From UMGS1519 sp050951095 (GTDB lineage Bacteria > Actinomycetota > Coriobacteriia > Coriobacteriales > Eggerthellaceae): a DNA stretch of 64,000 nt. The stretch spans positions 558,001 to 622,000 of the forward strand of contig JBMNIQ010000005.1 in the NCBI GenBank assembly GCA_050951095.1. The letters are read 5' to 3'. The number at the start of each line of letters is the position of its first letter. Within the stretch, counting starts at the first letter, position 1. Shown here piece after piece: positions 56,470 through 64,000 of the stretch. The notes below the pieces were generated by a model. It saw only the letters and a list, made by a program, of their open reading frames with translations, was not told the origin of the DNA and made no database searches. The position numbers and the translations under genes are program-made.

Positions 56470-56520
56470 CAGCCAAGGGGACAGATGGCGCCTCACAGGC
56501 AGGTGCGCAAGGAGACGAAC

Positions 56521-58248
56521 ATGGCATTTCTATCGAGTAACGAGGCTATCGCGCAGGGCGCGTGGGAAGCCGGCGTGCACATCGGCGTCGCCTATCCGGG
56601 AACACCCTCCACGGAAACCATGGAGACGTTCGCGGAGAAAGACGGCGTCTACGCGGAATGGGCGCCGAACGAGAAGGTGGCCGTCGAAGTGGCCGTCGGT
56701 GCCAGCGCCGGCGGCGCGCGCGTGCTGGCAACCATGAAGCACGTTGGCGTGAACGTGGCTGCCGACCCGCTTTTCACGGCCTCGTACACCGGCGTCAACG
56801 GCGGCATGCTGGTCATGGCGGCCGATGATCCGGGCATGCACTCGTCGCAGAACGAGCAGGATTCCCGCTTCTACGCGCAGGCTGCACGCATTCCCATCTT
56901 CGAGCCCAGCTCCTCCGAAGAGGCGTACCGCTTTGCGAAGGACGCCTACGATCTGTCCGAGCGCTTCGACACGCCTTTCATGATCCGCACGACGGTGCGC
57001 ACCAGCCATGCGAAGACGATCGTGGAGACGGGGGAGCGCACGGAGGTGCCCGTCAAGCCGTATGAGAAGAATCCGGCGAAATGGGTCATGATGCCCGCCT
57101 TCGCGAAGCCCCGGCGCATCGAGCAGGACAAGCGCATCGCCGCCCTGCGCACCTGGGTCGAGGATTGCCCGTACAACGAGGTGCAGATGCGCGGCACGGA
57201 TGTCGGCGTCATCTGCTCCGGCGCCGCCTACCAGTACGTTCGCGATGCGTTGCCGAACGCGAGCGTTTTCAAGCTGGGCATTGCCTGGCCGGTACCGGCT
57301 CAGGCGCTCAGGGATTTTGCGTCGCAGGTCGATGCCGTCTACGCCATCGACGAGGCAAGCGAGTACCTTTCGTTACAGGTGAAGGCGCTCGGCATCCCCG
57401 TGGCGCAAACGGAGAATCCGCTTCCGCCGAACGGCGAGCTGTCCCCGCTGAAGATTGCGCATGCATTCGGCATGGCGGAACCCGAACACGAGCAGACGCC
57501 GGATGACATTCCGAACCGACCGCCCGCGTTCTGCGCCGGATGCCCGCATCGCGTGGTGTTCAAGGAGCTGTCGCGCCTGCGCGCCATCGTGACCGGCGAC
57601 ATCGGATGCTACACGCTCGGCGCGCTTCCGCCGCTGTCCGGTATGGACACGACGCTGTGCATGGGCGCCTCTGTCTCCATGGCGCATGGCTTCGAACTTG
57701 CCATGGCCGGCACGCAGCACCGTCCCATCGTCGGCGTCATCGGCGACTCCACGTTCGCGCATTCCGGTCTGACGTCGCTGCTCGGCACGGCGTACAACGA
57801 CGGCGCAGGCACCATCTGCATCCTGGACAACCGCACCACGGCCATGACGGGACAGCAGGGCAATCCCTGCAACGGCATCACGCTGCAGCATCGTCCCAGC
57901 CGCGAGCTGAACATCGAGCGCGTGGTCAGGGCGCTGGGCATCGAGGACGTGCGCACGGTGAATCCGCATGACGTGGAAGCCGTTCGCACGACGCTGAAGA
58001 GCGCTGTCTCGAACGACGATCTGACGGTCATCGTGTTCCGTTCGCCCTGCGTGCTGCTGGACAAGAAGAACAAGAAGGCACCGTACGAGGTGGGCGACTG
58101 CACGGCCTGCGGCGTTTGCATCTCCATCGGCTGCCCGGCGCTTTCCCGCGAGCCGGAGACCGGCCGCGCATTCATCGATCCCGATGCCTGCAACGGCTGC
58201 GGCGACTGCGCGCAGTATTGCCGGTACGATGCCATCCATCAGAGGTAG
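56521..58248 (+). CDS. iorA: Indolepyruvate:ferredoxin oxidoreductase, alpha subunit
   Basis: 575 aa. Thiamine-diphosphate enzyme oxidising aryl-pyruvates (from Trp, Phe, Tyr) to aryl-acetyl-CoA with ferredoxin, or the reverse. N-terminal pyrimidine domain with AYPGTPSTETMETF; the TPP domain has GDIGCYTLG and GDSTFAHSGLTSL. C-terminal two [4Fe-4S] motifs: CTACGVCISIGCP and CNGCGDCAQYCRY. The start is Met 56521 after AAGGAGACG. iorB follows 10 nt behind. PaaK upstream acts on the free acid of the same products. Confidence 0.95.
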   Translation: MAFLSSNEAIAQGAWEAGVHIGVAYPGTPSTETMETFAEKDGVYAEWAPNEKVAVEVAVGASAGGARVLATMKHVGVNVAADPLFTASYTGVNGGMLVMAADDPGMHSSQNEQDSRFYAQAARIPIFEPSSSEEAYRFAKDAYDLSERFDTPFMIRTTVRTSHAKTIVETGERTEVPVKPYEKNPAKWVMMPAFAKPRRIEQDKRIAALRTWVEDCPYNEVQMRGTDVGVICSGAAYQYVRDALPNASVFKLGIAWPVPAQALRDFASQVDAVYAIDEASEYLSLQVKALGIPVAQTENPLPPNGELSPLKIAHAFGMAEPEHEQTPDDIPNRPPAFCAGCPHRVVFKELSRLRAIVTGDIGCYTLGALPPLSGMDTTLCMGASVSMAHGFELAMAGTQHRPIVGVIGDSTFAHSGLTSLLGTAYNDGAGTICILDNRTTAMTGQQGNPCNGITLQHRPSRELNIERVVRALGIEDVRTVNPHDVEAVRTTLKSAVSNDDLTVIVFRSPCVLLDKKNKKAPYEVGDCTACGVCISIGCPALSREPETGRAFIDPDACNGCGDCAQYCRYDAIHQR

Positions 58249-58258
58249 GAAGCAGATC

Positions 58259-58855
58259 ATGGCCGATATCACGAATTCCGAAGCGAAAACCGTCCTTCTG
58301 TGCGGCGTAGGCGGTCAGGGCACGATTCTTGCTTCCGACCTGCTTGCCCGCGCCATCTGCGCGTCCGGGTACGATGCGAAGATGAGCGAGATTCACGGCA
58401 TGGCCCAACGCGGCGGCGCTGTGACCACCATCGTCCGCTTCGGCAAGGGGCAGGTCCATTCCATGGTGTGCGATCCGGGCACGGCGGATTACCTGCTGTC
58501 CTTCGAGACCACGGAGGCGCTTCGCAACATCTCGTTCCTGAAGAAGGGCGGTGTGCTGCTGGTGAACGACGCTTCCATCAAGCCCCAATCCGTCCTGACG
58601 GGCAAGGGCCAGATGCCCGCGCATGTGCACGAGCGCCTGAAGGGCTACGGCGCGAAACTTGTCCCGGCAAGCGCGCTTGCGCGCCAGGCCGGCTCTCCGA
58701 AATCGGCAAACGTCGTTTTGCTGGGAGCTCTGGCAGCCTCGCTTCCGTTCGACCGGAAGATGTGGGATGAGATCATCGCCGCACACGTGCCGCCGAAAAC
58801 CATCGACGGCAACCTGAAGGCGTTCCAGCTGGGCATCGATGCCGTGACCGCGTAG
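58259..58855 (+). CDS. iorB: Indolepyruvate:ferredoxin oxidoreductase, beta subunit
   Basis: 198 aa gamma-type subunit. N-terminal VLLCGVGGQGTILASDLLA and SEIHGMAQRGGAVTTIVRFG are the family signature. It forms IorAB with the upstream gene. ATG after AGGAAGCAGATC. Confidence 0.95.
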   Translation: MADITNSEAKTVLLCGVGGQGTILASDLLARAICASGYDAKMSEIHGMAQRGGAVTTIVRFGKGQVHSMVCDPGTADYLLSFETTEALRNISFLKKGGVLLVNDASIKPQSVLTGKGQMPAHVHERLKGYGAKLVPASALARQAGSPKSANVVLLGALAASLPFDRKMWDEIIAAHVPPKTIDGNLKAFQLGIDAVTA

Positions 58856-59851
58856 GTGCCCTCTACCGTGACGGAAACGAATGCATCGGCGGCGGCATCC
58901 GATTCTCAGGCCGCCGCTTCGCCTCTGCATGGAGAGCAGATTGTCGGGCGCCTTGCGCCATCGCCTTCAGCCCGTATGCATGCGGGGAACATATTCTGCT
59001 CGCTGGTCGCATGGCTCTGTGCGAAACGCGCAGAAGGACGCATCGTCCTGCGCATCGAAGACTTGGATCGGCAACGATGCAAACGGGAATACTCCGAAGC
59101 CATCATGCGCGATTTCGAGCGCCTGGGGCTGCTTTGGGACAACGAGGACGTCATCTGGCAGGGTGACCGTACGGAAGTGTACGAAGCGGCCTTCGATCGG
59201 CTGCAGAAAGCCGACCTGCTGTACCCGTGCTTCTGCTCCCGCGCCGACTTGCATGCGGCAAGTGCACCGCATAGGGGAGAGAAGTTCATCTACGCCGGCA
59301 CCTGCCGCAACCTTACAAGGTCTGAGCGCGAAGAACGCGCGAAGCGCCGTCATCCCGCATGGCGCATCAAGGTAGATGGAGCGCCCGCTCTCTCGTTCGT
59401 CGATCGGTTCCAGGGCCCGGTTGCTCAAGTGCTCTCGCGCGATTGCGGCGATTACATCATCCGACGTTCGGACGGTGTTTTCGCCTATCAATTGGCGGTC
59501 GTCGTGGACGACTTGGCGCAGGGCGTCACGCAGATAGTCCGCGGCGCCGACTTGCTGGATTCCACGCCGCAGCAGCTATGGCTGCGCGGCTTGCTGGACC
59601 CCCATGCGCCCTCCTGCGAATTCGGTCATGTACCGCTGTTCGTGGATGCTCAGGGCCGTCGGCTGTCGAAGCGCGATACTGATGCAAATCTCGACGGTTT
59701 GCTTGCCCGTTTCGGGTCCGTAGAGGCACTCTACGGGGCGATTGCCGGCGCTACCGGTCTGCGGGCCAACTCAAAACCCGTCACGCTGCAGGAACTGCTG
59801 GAGACGGCCGACTTGCATGCGCTCGAAGGTAAGAAGCGCATCGTCTGGTAA
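58856..59851 (+). CDS. gluQ: Glutamyl-Q tRNA(Asp) synthetase
   Basis: 331 aa; lacks the anticodon-binding domain of GltX. It attaches glutamate to the queuosine base of tRNA-Asp. LAPSPSARMHAGN replaces HIGH; the KMSKS equivalent is RRLSKRD; Zn ligands in CFCSRADL and YAGTCR. GTG starts immediately after the iorB stop, so it is at the end of that transcript. It complements queDECF 15 kb upstream. The first 27 residues are an unusual Ala/Ser-rich leader; a later start is possible but would cut the active site unless before residue 28. Confidence 0.88.
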   Translation: MPSTVTETNASAAASDSQAAASPLHGEQIVGRLAPSPSARMHAGNIFCSLVAWLCAKRAEGRIVLRIEDLDRQRCKREYSEAIMRDFERLGLLWDNEDVIWQGDRTEVYEAAFDRLQKADLLYPCFCSRADLHAASAPHRGEKFIYAGTCRNLTRSEREERAKRRHPAWRIKVDGAPALSFVDRFQGPVAQVLSRDCGDYIIRRSDGVFAYQLAVVVDDLAQGVTQIVRGADLLDSTPQQLWLRGLLDPHAPSCEFGHVPLFVDAQGRRLSKRDTDANLDGLLARFGSVEALYGAIAGATGLRANSKPVTLQELLETADLHALEGKKRIVW

Positions 59852-59940
59852 CAGCGTATTTGTTCCCGGCAGTTGGGATGCGCATTTTCACGCGAATGTT
59901 TGCCCTTTCGCCTATCGAAGCACATCCTATTTACGAACAA

Positions 59941-59976
59941 CGGCAGGCAGGCTCCGAAAGCCCTGCCTGCCGTTTT
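59941..59976. terminator. Bidirectional terminator between gluQ and menA
   Basis: Perfect 11-bp stem CGGCAGGCAGG/CCTGCCTGCCG (59941-59951 with 59962-59972), then TTTT on plus; on minus followed by TTGTT. Confidence 0.8.
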
Positions 59977-61541
59977 CATATCGGCATGGTATTCGTTGCG
60001 TCTACAGCACGGGGAATGCGGCGGCGCTCAACAGCAAGCACAGTGCATACGCCATACCCAAAATCACATTCGCGGCCGTGATCTGGGACATACCCGCAGC
60101 GCGCGTCTCCGCGGTGAACGGATTGCGGGAAGATTCCGGCAATGGGGCCGTAACCGGCCACCATGAACAGCAGGCAATACCAGCCGCGCACGTATCCGTA
60201 CAGCACCAGAACGGCGATGGCCGCCATCCAGATGATCATGAGCGCCCGATACAGGTTCACCGCCGTTTCGCGCCCCAGAACAACGGGCAGTGTCTTGCGC
60301 TCCGCCTCGATGTCTTTTTCGATATCGCACGTGTTGTTCGTGAACATAATGAGCGCGATGCCGATCATCAGCGGGATGGAATACAGCAGCGCTGACCAGT
60401 TCAGGTCCAACGTGAGTGCCTGGTAGCACGCCAGCGGGATAAGGCCGCCCATGGTCACGCCGCTCACGATCTCACCGATAGGCAGATAGGAGATAGGCGT
60501 GCGGCCGCCGGAGTACAGAAACACGATCACGGCGCCGATCAGCGCGATGACAAGCGGAATCCATCCCGCACGCACGATGATGAAGATTCCCAGCGCAAAC
60601 GCGGCAACCAAGAAGGCGATGGCCAGATTGCGCGCCTGGCGCGGATCGATGTCGTTGTATACGAGCACGGCATCCGTGGGATCGGCCTGGTTCTCCGCCG
60701 TATCCGTGCCCTTCACATAGTCGAAGTAGTCGTTGATCGTATTCACGGCGGATTGCATCAGGATGCAGATGGCCAGCAGGATAACGGACGTGCTCAACGA
60801 AAGAACGGAGGTGTCGGCAACGCTCAGGCAGACGGCCAGCAGCACGGGCATCGTCGATGCGGCCCACGTATGAGGCGCCGCAAGCTCCAGGATCAGCTTC
60901 GGCGTAAGCTTGCCGGCATACGCAGAATCCGAAACCTCTTTACCGTCTTCGATATGCGGACGGGCGGCGCGCTGTTTCGGGTTCGCGCGCTTTTGCCCGC
61001 GTACCGTACGGCGCTGCGGGCCGTTGTCGGCATCCTGCGCCGCAGAGCGGACAGAGGGGCGCGCCGTATACGGCCGGCGAGACGGCTGCGTGCGCGTGAC
61101 GGCGCTGTGGCGGACGGCGGGTTGGGCGCCGTTCGCGTACTGCCGACGCGTATCGGGAATGCTCTGCGGAACATCCGCCTGCATCTGGGCGGCATCGGCC
61201 TGCTGCGCATCAAGGCGCTGTTCCGCATAAATCGGATCCTCGTGGATGACCGGCTGAACGGCCGGCGCATCAGAGGCCTCCTCGCGCGGAGAGCGATCGA
61301 CGGCAGGGGAGACCTCCGCTTCGATCGGCTGTTCTACAAGCGGCTCCACCGGAATCAGCGGCTGCTCGAACGCAGGCGCCACCGGCTCTTCAGAAGAAGG
61401 CGCCACTGTTTCGACCGCATCCGTTTCCTGAGCAACAGGCTGTTGCGGCGCAACCTGCGGTGAGGCAGGGACCTCTTGCGGACCGCTTACCGGAGTTGCT
61501 TGCGGTCGGGTTGATTCATCTTCTTTTCTTTCATCTGTCAT
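59976..61541 (-). CDS. menA: UbiA-family prenyltransferase (MenA-like) with disordered N-terminus; C-terminal frameshift
   Basis: 521 codons as read. Residues 1-210 are low-complexity (Pro/Ala/Glu/Gln, then Arg-rich) and cytosolic; the membrane domain starts at KLTPKLILELAAPHTWA with the Asp motifs NTINDYFDYVKGTD and DIEKDIEAERKTLPV. The domain attaches a polyprenyl chain in menaquinone synthesis. After GYGPIAGIF the frame appears wrong: the alternative frame gives RNPFTAETRAAGMSQ and a proper last helix ending SAAAFPVL, stop at 60003. Removing one base from the GGG at 60127-60129 restores it. ATG after AAAGG. No other men genes nearby. The MBL gene is 41 nt upstream. Confidence 0.82.
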   Translation of the reverse strand: MTDERKEDESTRPQATPVSGPQEVPASPQVAPQQPVAQETDAVETVAPSSEEPVAPAFEQPLIPVEPLVEQPIEAEVSPAVDRSPREEASDAPAVQPVIHEDPIYAEQRLDAQQADAAQMQADVPQSIPDTRRQYANGAQPAVRHSAVTRTQPSRRPYTARPSVRSAAQDADNGPQRRTVRGQKRANPKQRAARPHIEDGKEVSDSAYAGKLTPKLILELAAPHTWAASTMPVLLAVCLSVADTSVLSLSTSVILLAICILMQSAVNTINDYFDYVKGTDTAENQADPTDAVLVYNDIDPRQARNLAIAFLVAAFALGIFIIVRAGWIPLVIALIGAVIVFLYSGGRTPISYLPIGEIVSGVTMGGLIPLACYQALTLDLNWSALLYSIPLMIGIALIMFTNNTCDIEKDIEAERKTLPVVLGRETAVNLYRALMIIWMAAIAVLVLYGYVRGWYCLLFMVAGYGPIAGIFPQSVHRGDARCGYVPDHGRECDFGYGVCTVLAVERRRIPRAVDATNTMPI

Positions 61542-61582
61542 ACGTGAAAACGCCTTTCGGTTATGTGGGCGATTGGATGGTT

Positions 61583-62506
61583 TCAGAGGGGGCGGGGACG
61601 GTCCTTCGAGCCCAGAAGCACGCGCGCCGAGTGATTGTTCTGCTCGAGAACCTGCTCGAATCCCGAACGGGCCAGTGAGGGAAGATTGTTCTTCCGGGAG
61701 AGATGCATGCCGATGACGGTTTCCAGAGAATCGGACAGGAGCGATTCCAATGCCGTATCCGATTGGATATTCGAAAGATGACCGCGTTCTCCGCCCACTC
61801 GGCGCTTGAGCGATGCAGGGTAGGGACCCGTGGCAAGCATGCGCTCATCATGGTTGCTCTCAAGCGCCAAGATGCGCACATCCCCCAGCAATGCCGGAAG
61901 GCCGTCCGGGAACACGCCGGTATCCGTCACAAAGCCCAGCACGTCATTGCGAAGCATTCCTGCCGTTTCGAACGCCATGCACACCGGATCGGCCGCATCA
62001 TGGGAAGTGGGGACGAACTGTACATGGATGTCCCCAAGGACCAGATCTTGCGAATGCGAGATGAATTCGATGGGGAAGTCGCCATCGAGCGTCTGCAACT
62101 CGTTCGAGCTCGAAAACGTTCCCTGTGTCGTATAAATCGTGGGAACACAGCCCAGTTTCCGCAAACCGCGCAATGTACGTCCGAGTCCGCTGGTATGGTC
62201 GGAATGCTCGTGCGTCACGATAACGGAGGAGATACGCGCAGGGTCGAAGCCGACCGCATCGCAACCTTCCATGAATCGCTTCTTCGATATGCCGCAATCG
62301 ATCATCACGCACGTCGTGGCCGTCTCCAGCACGGAGGCATTTCCCGAGCTATCGCTGGCAATGACGTGCAAGCGAAAACGCCCCGGTTCAAGCGTATCGG
62401 AAAAATGCTGTTGACCTGCGGATACGTCCGATGCAATGTCCTGATCATGGCGCACGTCGGCCTGCTCCGCCAGGGGAGCCGTCTGATATGTATCTATGTG
62501 TTGCAT
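61583..62506 (-). CDS. MBL-fold metallohydrolase, YycJ/WalJ-like
   Basis: 307 aa. Metal site VTHEHSDHTSGL (HxHxDH), later TSHDAADP and the C-terminal His in VIGMHLSRKNN. ALESNHDERML and LKRRVGGERGHLSN are YycJ marks. YycJ is a 5'-3' DNA exonuclease linked to cell-wall signalling in Firmicutes. The first ~45 residues are a non-conserved leader and the chosen ATG has no ribosome site, so the start could lie further in. In line with menA. Confidence 0.85.
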   Translation of the reverse strand: MQHIDTYQTAPLAEQADVRHDQDIASDVSAGQQHFSDTLEPGRFRLHVIASDSSGNASVLETATTCVMIDCGISKKRFMEGCDAVGFDPARISSVIVTHEHSDHTSGLGRTLRGLRKLGCVPTIYTTQGTFSSSNELQTLDGDFPIEFISHSQDLVLGDIHVQFVPTSHDAADPVCMAFETAGMLRNDVLGFVTDTGVFPDGLPALLGDVRILALESNHDERMLATGPYPASLKRRVGGERGHLSNIQSDTALESLLSDSLETVIGMHLSRKNNLPSLARSGFEQVLEQNNHSARVLLGSKDRPRPL

Positions 62507-62569
62507 AGAACAAATGCTAACACGGACGGTCTGCCGCCCGCAGCCGTCCACAGCGAAACCGCAAAGGAA

Positions 62570-63007
62570 TCAGCGAGGAAAACGGCGGAAGATGTCGATG
62601 CCGTCCAATGCAAGCAACACGCCGGCCAGAGCCATTAGAAGAGACGGCAGCAAAGACAAGGAGAATGTGAACGAGCTGTCGAGCACGGACACGATGAGAT
62701 ACAGGGGCGTGAATAGATAAAAAATAAGGATGGCCAGCAGGGAAGCGATCATCATGGCCAACGCCAGATAACGTGGCACGTTCGTCTTCGCCTTCAACTG
62801 GAGCGTCTTCAAGAAGAGCATATTGATGAGCAGGGGAAAACCTACAAGCGGAATCAGCAGAACGCAGGCTATCAGCGGCAGCGCGTATGAATCTCCCGAT
62901 ACGGCGAAATTCACGGCGAAGACGACATCGACGGCCAAGAGCACGCCGTACCAGACGGAGAGGCTTTTCAGCCGCGTCTCAGGATCTCGTTGTCGCATGC
63001 CGGTCAA
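62570..63007 (-). CDS. Small four-helix membrane protein, unknown
   Basis: 145 aa, four hydrophobic segments (for example GVLLAVDVVFAVNFAV and ALAMMIASLLAILIFYLF). TTG start with GAAGGCGG 9 nt upstream; ATG 62998 is an alternative. No family recognised. 63 nt ahead of the MBL gene, likely one transcript. Confidence 0.65.
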   Translation of the reverse strand: MTGMRQRDPETRLKSLSVWYGVLLAVDVVFAVNFAVSGDSYALPLIACVLLIPLVGFPLLINMLFLKTLQLKAKTNVPRYLALAMMIASLLAILIFYLFTPLYLIVSVLDSSFTFSLSLLPSLLMALAGVLLALDGIDIFRRFPR

Positions 63008-63054
63008 AATACGATGCCGCCTTCGCTATTCGATAATGAGGTAATCGGAATCCG

Positions 63055-63402
63055 TTAATCCGTCGCAACGATGAGCGCGATGAAGGCCAGGTCGCCGGAT
63101 CCGGTGTTCGAGATGCCGTGGCATTCGCCGTCAGCGCAACGGACCACATCGCCGACTTTCACGGGATATTCCGTACCGTTGTCGTTGTAAAGGCCTTCGC
63201 CTTCCACGATGTAATAGATCTCGAAGTCGCCTTCGTGCTTGTGATACGCCATAGCCGTGCCTGCGGGAACGGTGATCTTCGCGTACGTCTTCACCTTCGG
63301 GCCCAGATTCTCTACGCCTTCCGCGATGCGCTGGCGGTAATAGCAGCCCTTGCCATCGGGGGTTTCAACCTTCGTATTCTCGTTGATAGGCAGTTTCGCC
63401 AT
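63055..63402 (-). CDS. Cupin-domain protein
   Basis: 115 aa single cupin. Motif 1 YHKHEGDFEIYYIVEGEG supplies the metal ligands, and motif 2 is VKVGDVVRCADGECHGISN. Small stand-alone cupins bind a metal and a small ligand or sugar; substrate not known. Start ATG after GAAAGAGG. Confidence 0.88.
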   Translation of the reverse strand: MAKLPINENTKVETPDGKGCYYRQRIAEGVENLGPKVKTYAKITVPAGTAMAYHKHEGDFEIYYIVEGEGLYNDNGTEYPVKVGDVVRCADGECHGISNTGSGDLAFIALIVATD

Positions 63403-63623
63403 GGGATACCTCTTTCATAGCCGTGAATAGGAGGGCACCCTCATCGGGCGCTTGCCGTATATTGTAGCGGAAATGCAGTCCTCGACCTTATATGCGTTAC
63501 TTAACATAAGATATATTATCAGATATTTATTACAGAATTCCAGCACTCGTCGAGAGAGGCTCCTCTCGTATTTCAGCGTCTGGATAGCATGGCATACTAA
63601 GTTTCATGCCGGCACTCTGCTTG
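63403..63623. other. AT-rich spacer upstream of the cupin
   Basis: 221 nt without a gene. It includes a small hairpin (CGAGAG/CTCTCG, about 63549-63570) and an AT-rich block at 63490-63540. It probably holds the cupin promoter (a TACAAT reads on the minus strand near 63464); nothing else recognised. Confidence 0.4.
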
Positions 63624-64000
63624 TCAGATGTGCGCATCACGTCGCAGCTGCGCAATCTCGTCCGCCGTAAGCGTCCGCCAGGCGCCCAGCTTCAAGTTGC
63701 CCAGATGCAGATTCCCAAACGAAGCCCGATGCAGATTCACCACCGGATGTCCCGTGGCGCCCAACATAAGCTTCACTTGGTGCTTCATGCCCTGATGGAT
63801 GACGACACGCACGAACGACGTCTTCTTACGGTTCCGTTCAAGGCAGGATTCCCGCACATCGAATCCTTCGCGTTGAAGGTCTTTCCATGACAAAACGTCT
63901 ATCTCAGCCGGAGCCGTTCTCTTAACCGTATTGCCGACCTTGATATCGATGCCGTCGCGCAGCCGCCTGATCTGCGTAGCGGAAAGAACGCCTTCGACTT
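63624..64000 (-). CDS. RsuA/RluB-family 16S/23S rRNA pseudouridine synthase, 5' part outside window
   Basis: The frame is open to the window edge; 124 residues of the C-terminal half are visible. Segments: EGVLSATQIRRLRDGIDI, VVIHQGMKHQVKLMLGATGHPV, LHRASFGNLHLGNLKLGAWR and LTADEIAQL. These match the end of the RsuA/RluB/RluE/RluF group. The catalytic Asp region lies outside. Target rRNA site unknown. Confidence 0.85.
   Translation of the reverse strand, partial: VEGVLSATQIRRLRDGIDIKVGNTVKRTAPAEIDVLSWKDLQREGFDVRESCLERNRKKTSFVRVVIHQGMKHQVKLMLGATGHPVVNLHRASFGNLHLGNLKLGAWRTLTADEIAQLRRDAHI

Overview
The window is GC-rich chromosomal DNA, most likely from an anaerobic actinobacterium of the class Coriobacteriia (Eggerthellales-like). 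This is inferred from gene content: a six-gene energy-converting [NiFe] hydrogenase (ech), iorAB with a phenylacetate-CoA ligase, rubrerythrin, an OFA-type MFS carrier, an EFR1 flavodoxin/ferredoxin, a menaquinone-type prenyltransferase, and secreted proteins with C-terminal Ig/FN3-like tails. No phage, IS element or CRISPR array is visible. One tRNA gene (Pro, GGG) is present.

Layout. 1-6.4 kb: the 3' part of a secreted tandem GH53 galactanase, pta, then glf and a family 2 glycosyltransferase (galactofuranose/cell-surface glycan). 6.4-16.2 kb: dinB, a fold-type I aminotransferase-like protein that lacks the PLP lysine, pcrA, and the ileS-lspA-rluD run. 16.2-22.6 kb: tRNA-Pro with a flanking short repeat, coaBC, a TetR regulator, a second Y-family polymerase with a YolD-like partner, and a large protein built of repeated beta domains. 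22.7-29 kb: DAHP synthase, an HdeD-like membrane protein, a LysR regulator, an esterase, and the aroD-aroE pair. 29-40.7 kb: YigZ, an AGCS amino-acid symporter, RlmD-like methyltransferase, EFR1, a duplicated GNAT gene around a CPBP protease, rubrerythrin, a DUF1810 protein, an MFS-Usp pair and a TPR protein. 40.8-43.4 kb: queDECF (queuosine precursor). 43.6-48.9 kb: echABCDEF. 49.2-59.9 kb: a forward run of pgsA, VanW, paaK, an ACT protein, a D,D-carboxypeptidase, an FHA protein, iorA, iorB and gluQ. 59.9-64 kb, reverse strand: a menA-like UbiA prenyltransferase, a YycJ-like MBL hydrolase, a small membrane protein, a cupin and the 3' end of an RsuA-family pseudouridine synthase.

How genes connect. 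Ech couples ferredoxin oxidation/H2 to an ion gradient, and IorAB makes reduced ferredoxin from aryl-pyruvates or runs in reverse. PaaK activates aryl-acetates and the ACT protein may sense an aromatic amino acid. QueDECF and GluQ-RS, 15 kb apart, act at the two ends of the queuosine pathway. aroF and aroDE belong to shikimate metabolism, possibly catabolic for aroDE.

Caution. Five genes carry six reading-frame breaks (near 2180, 18305, 19761, 20247, 21662 and 60128). Each is repaired by adding or removing one base in a short homopolymer. This looks more like sequencing or assembly error than decay, and it should be settled before any of these genes is called a pseudogene.
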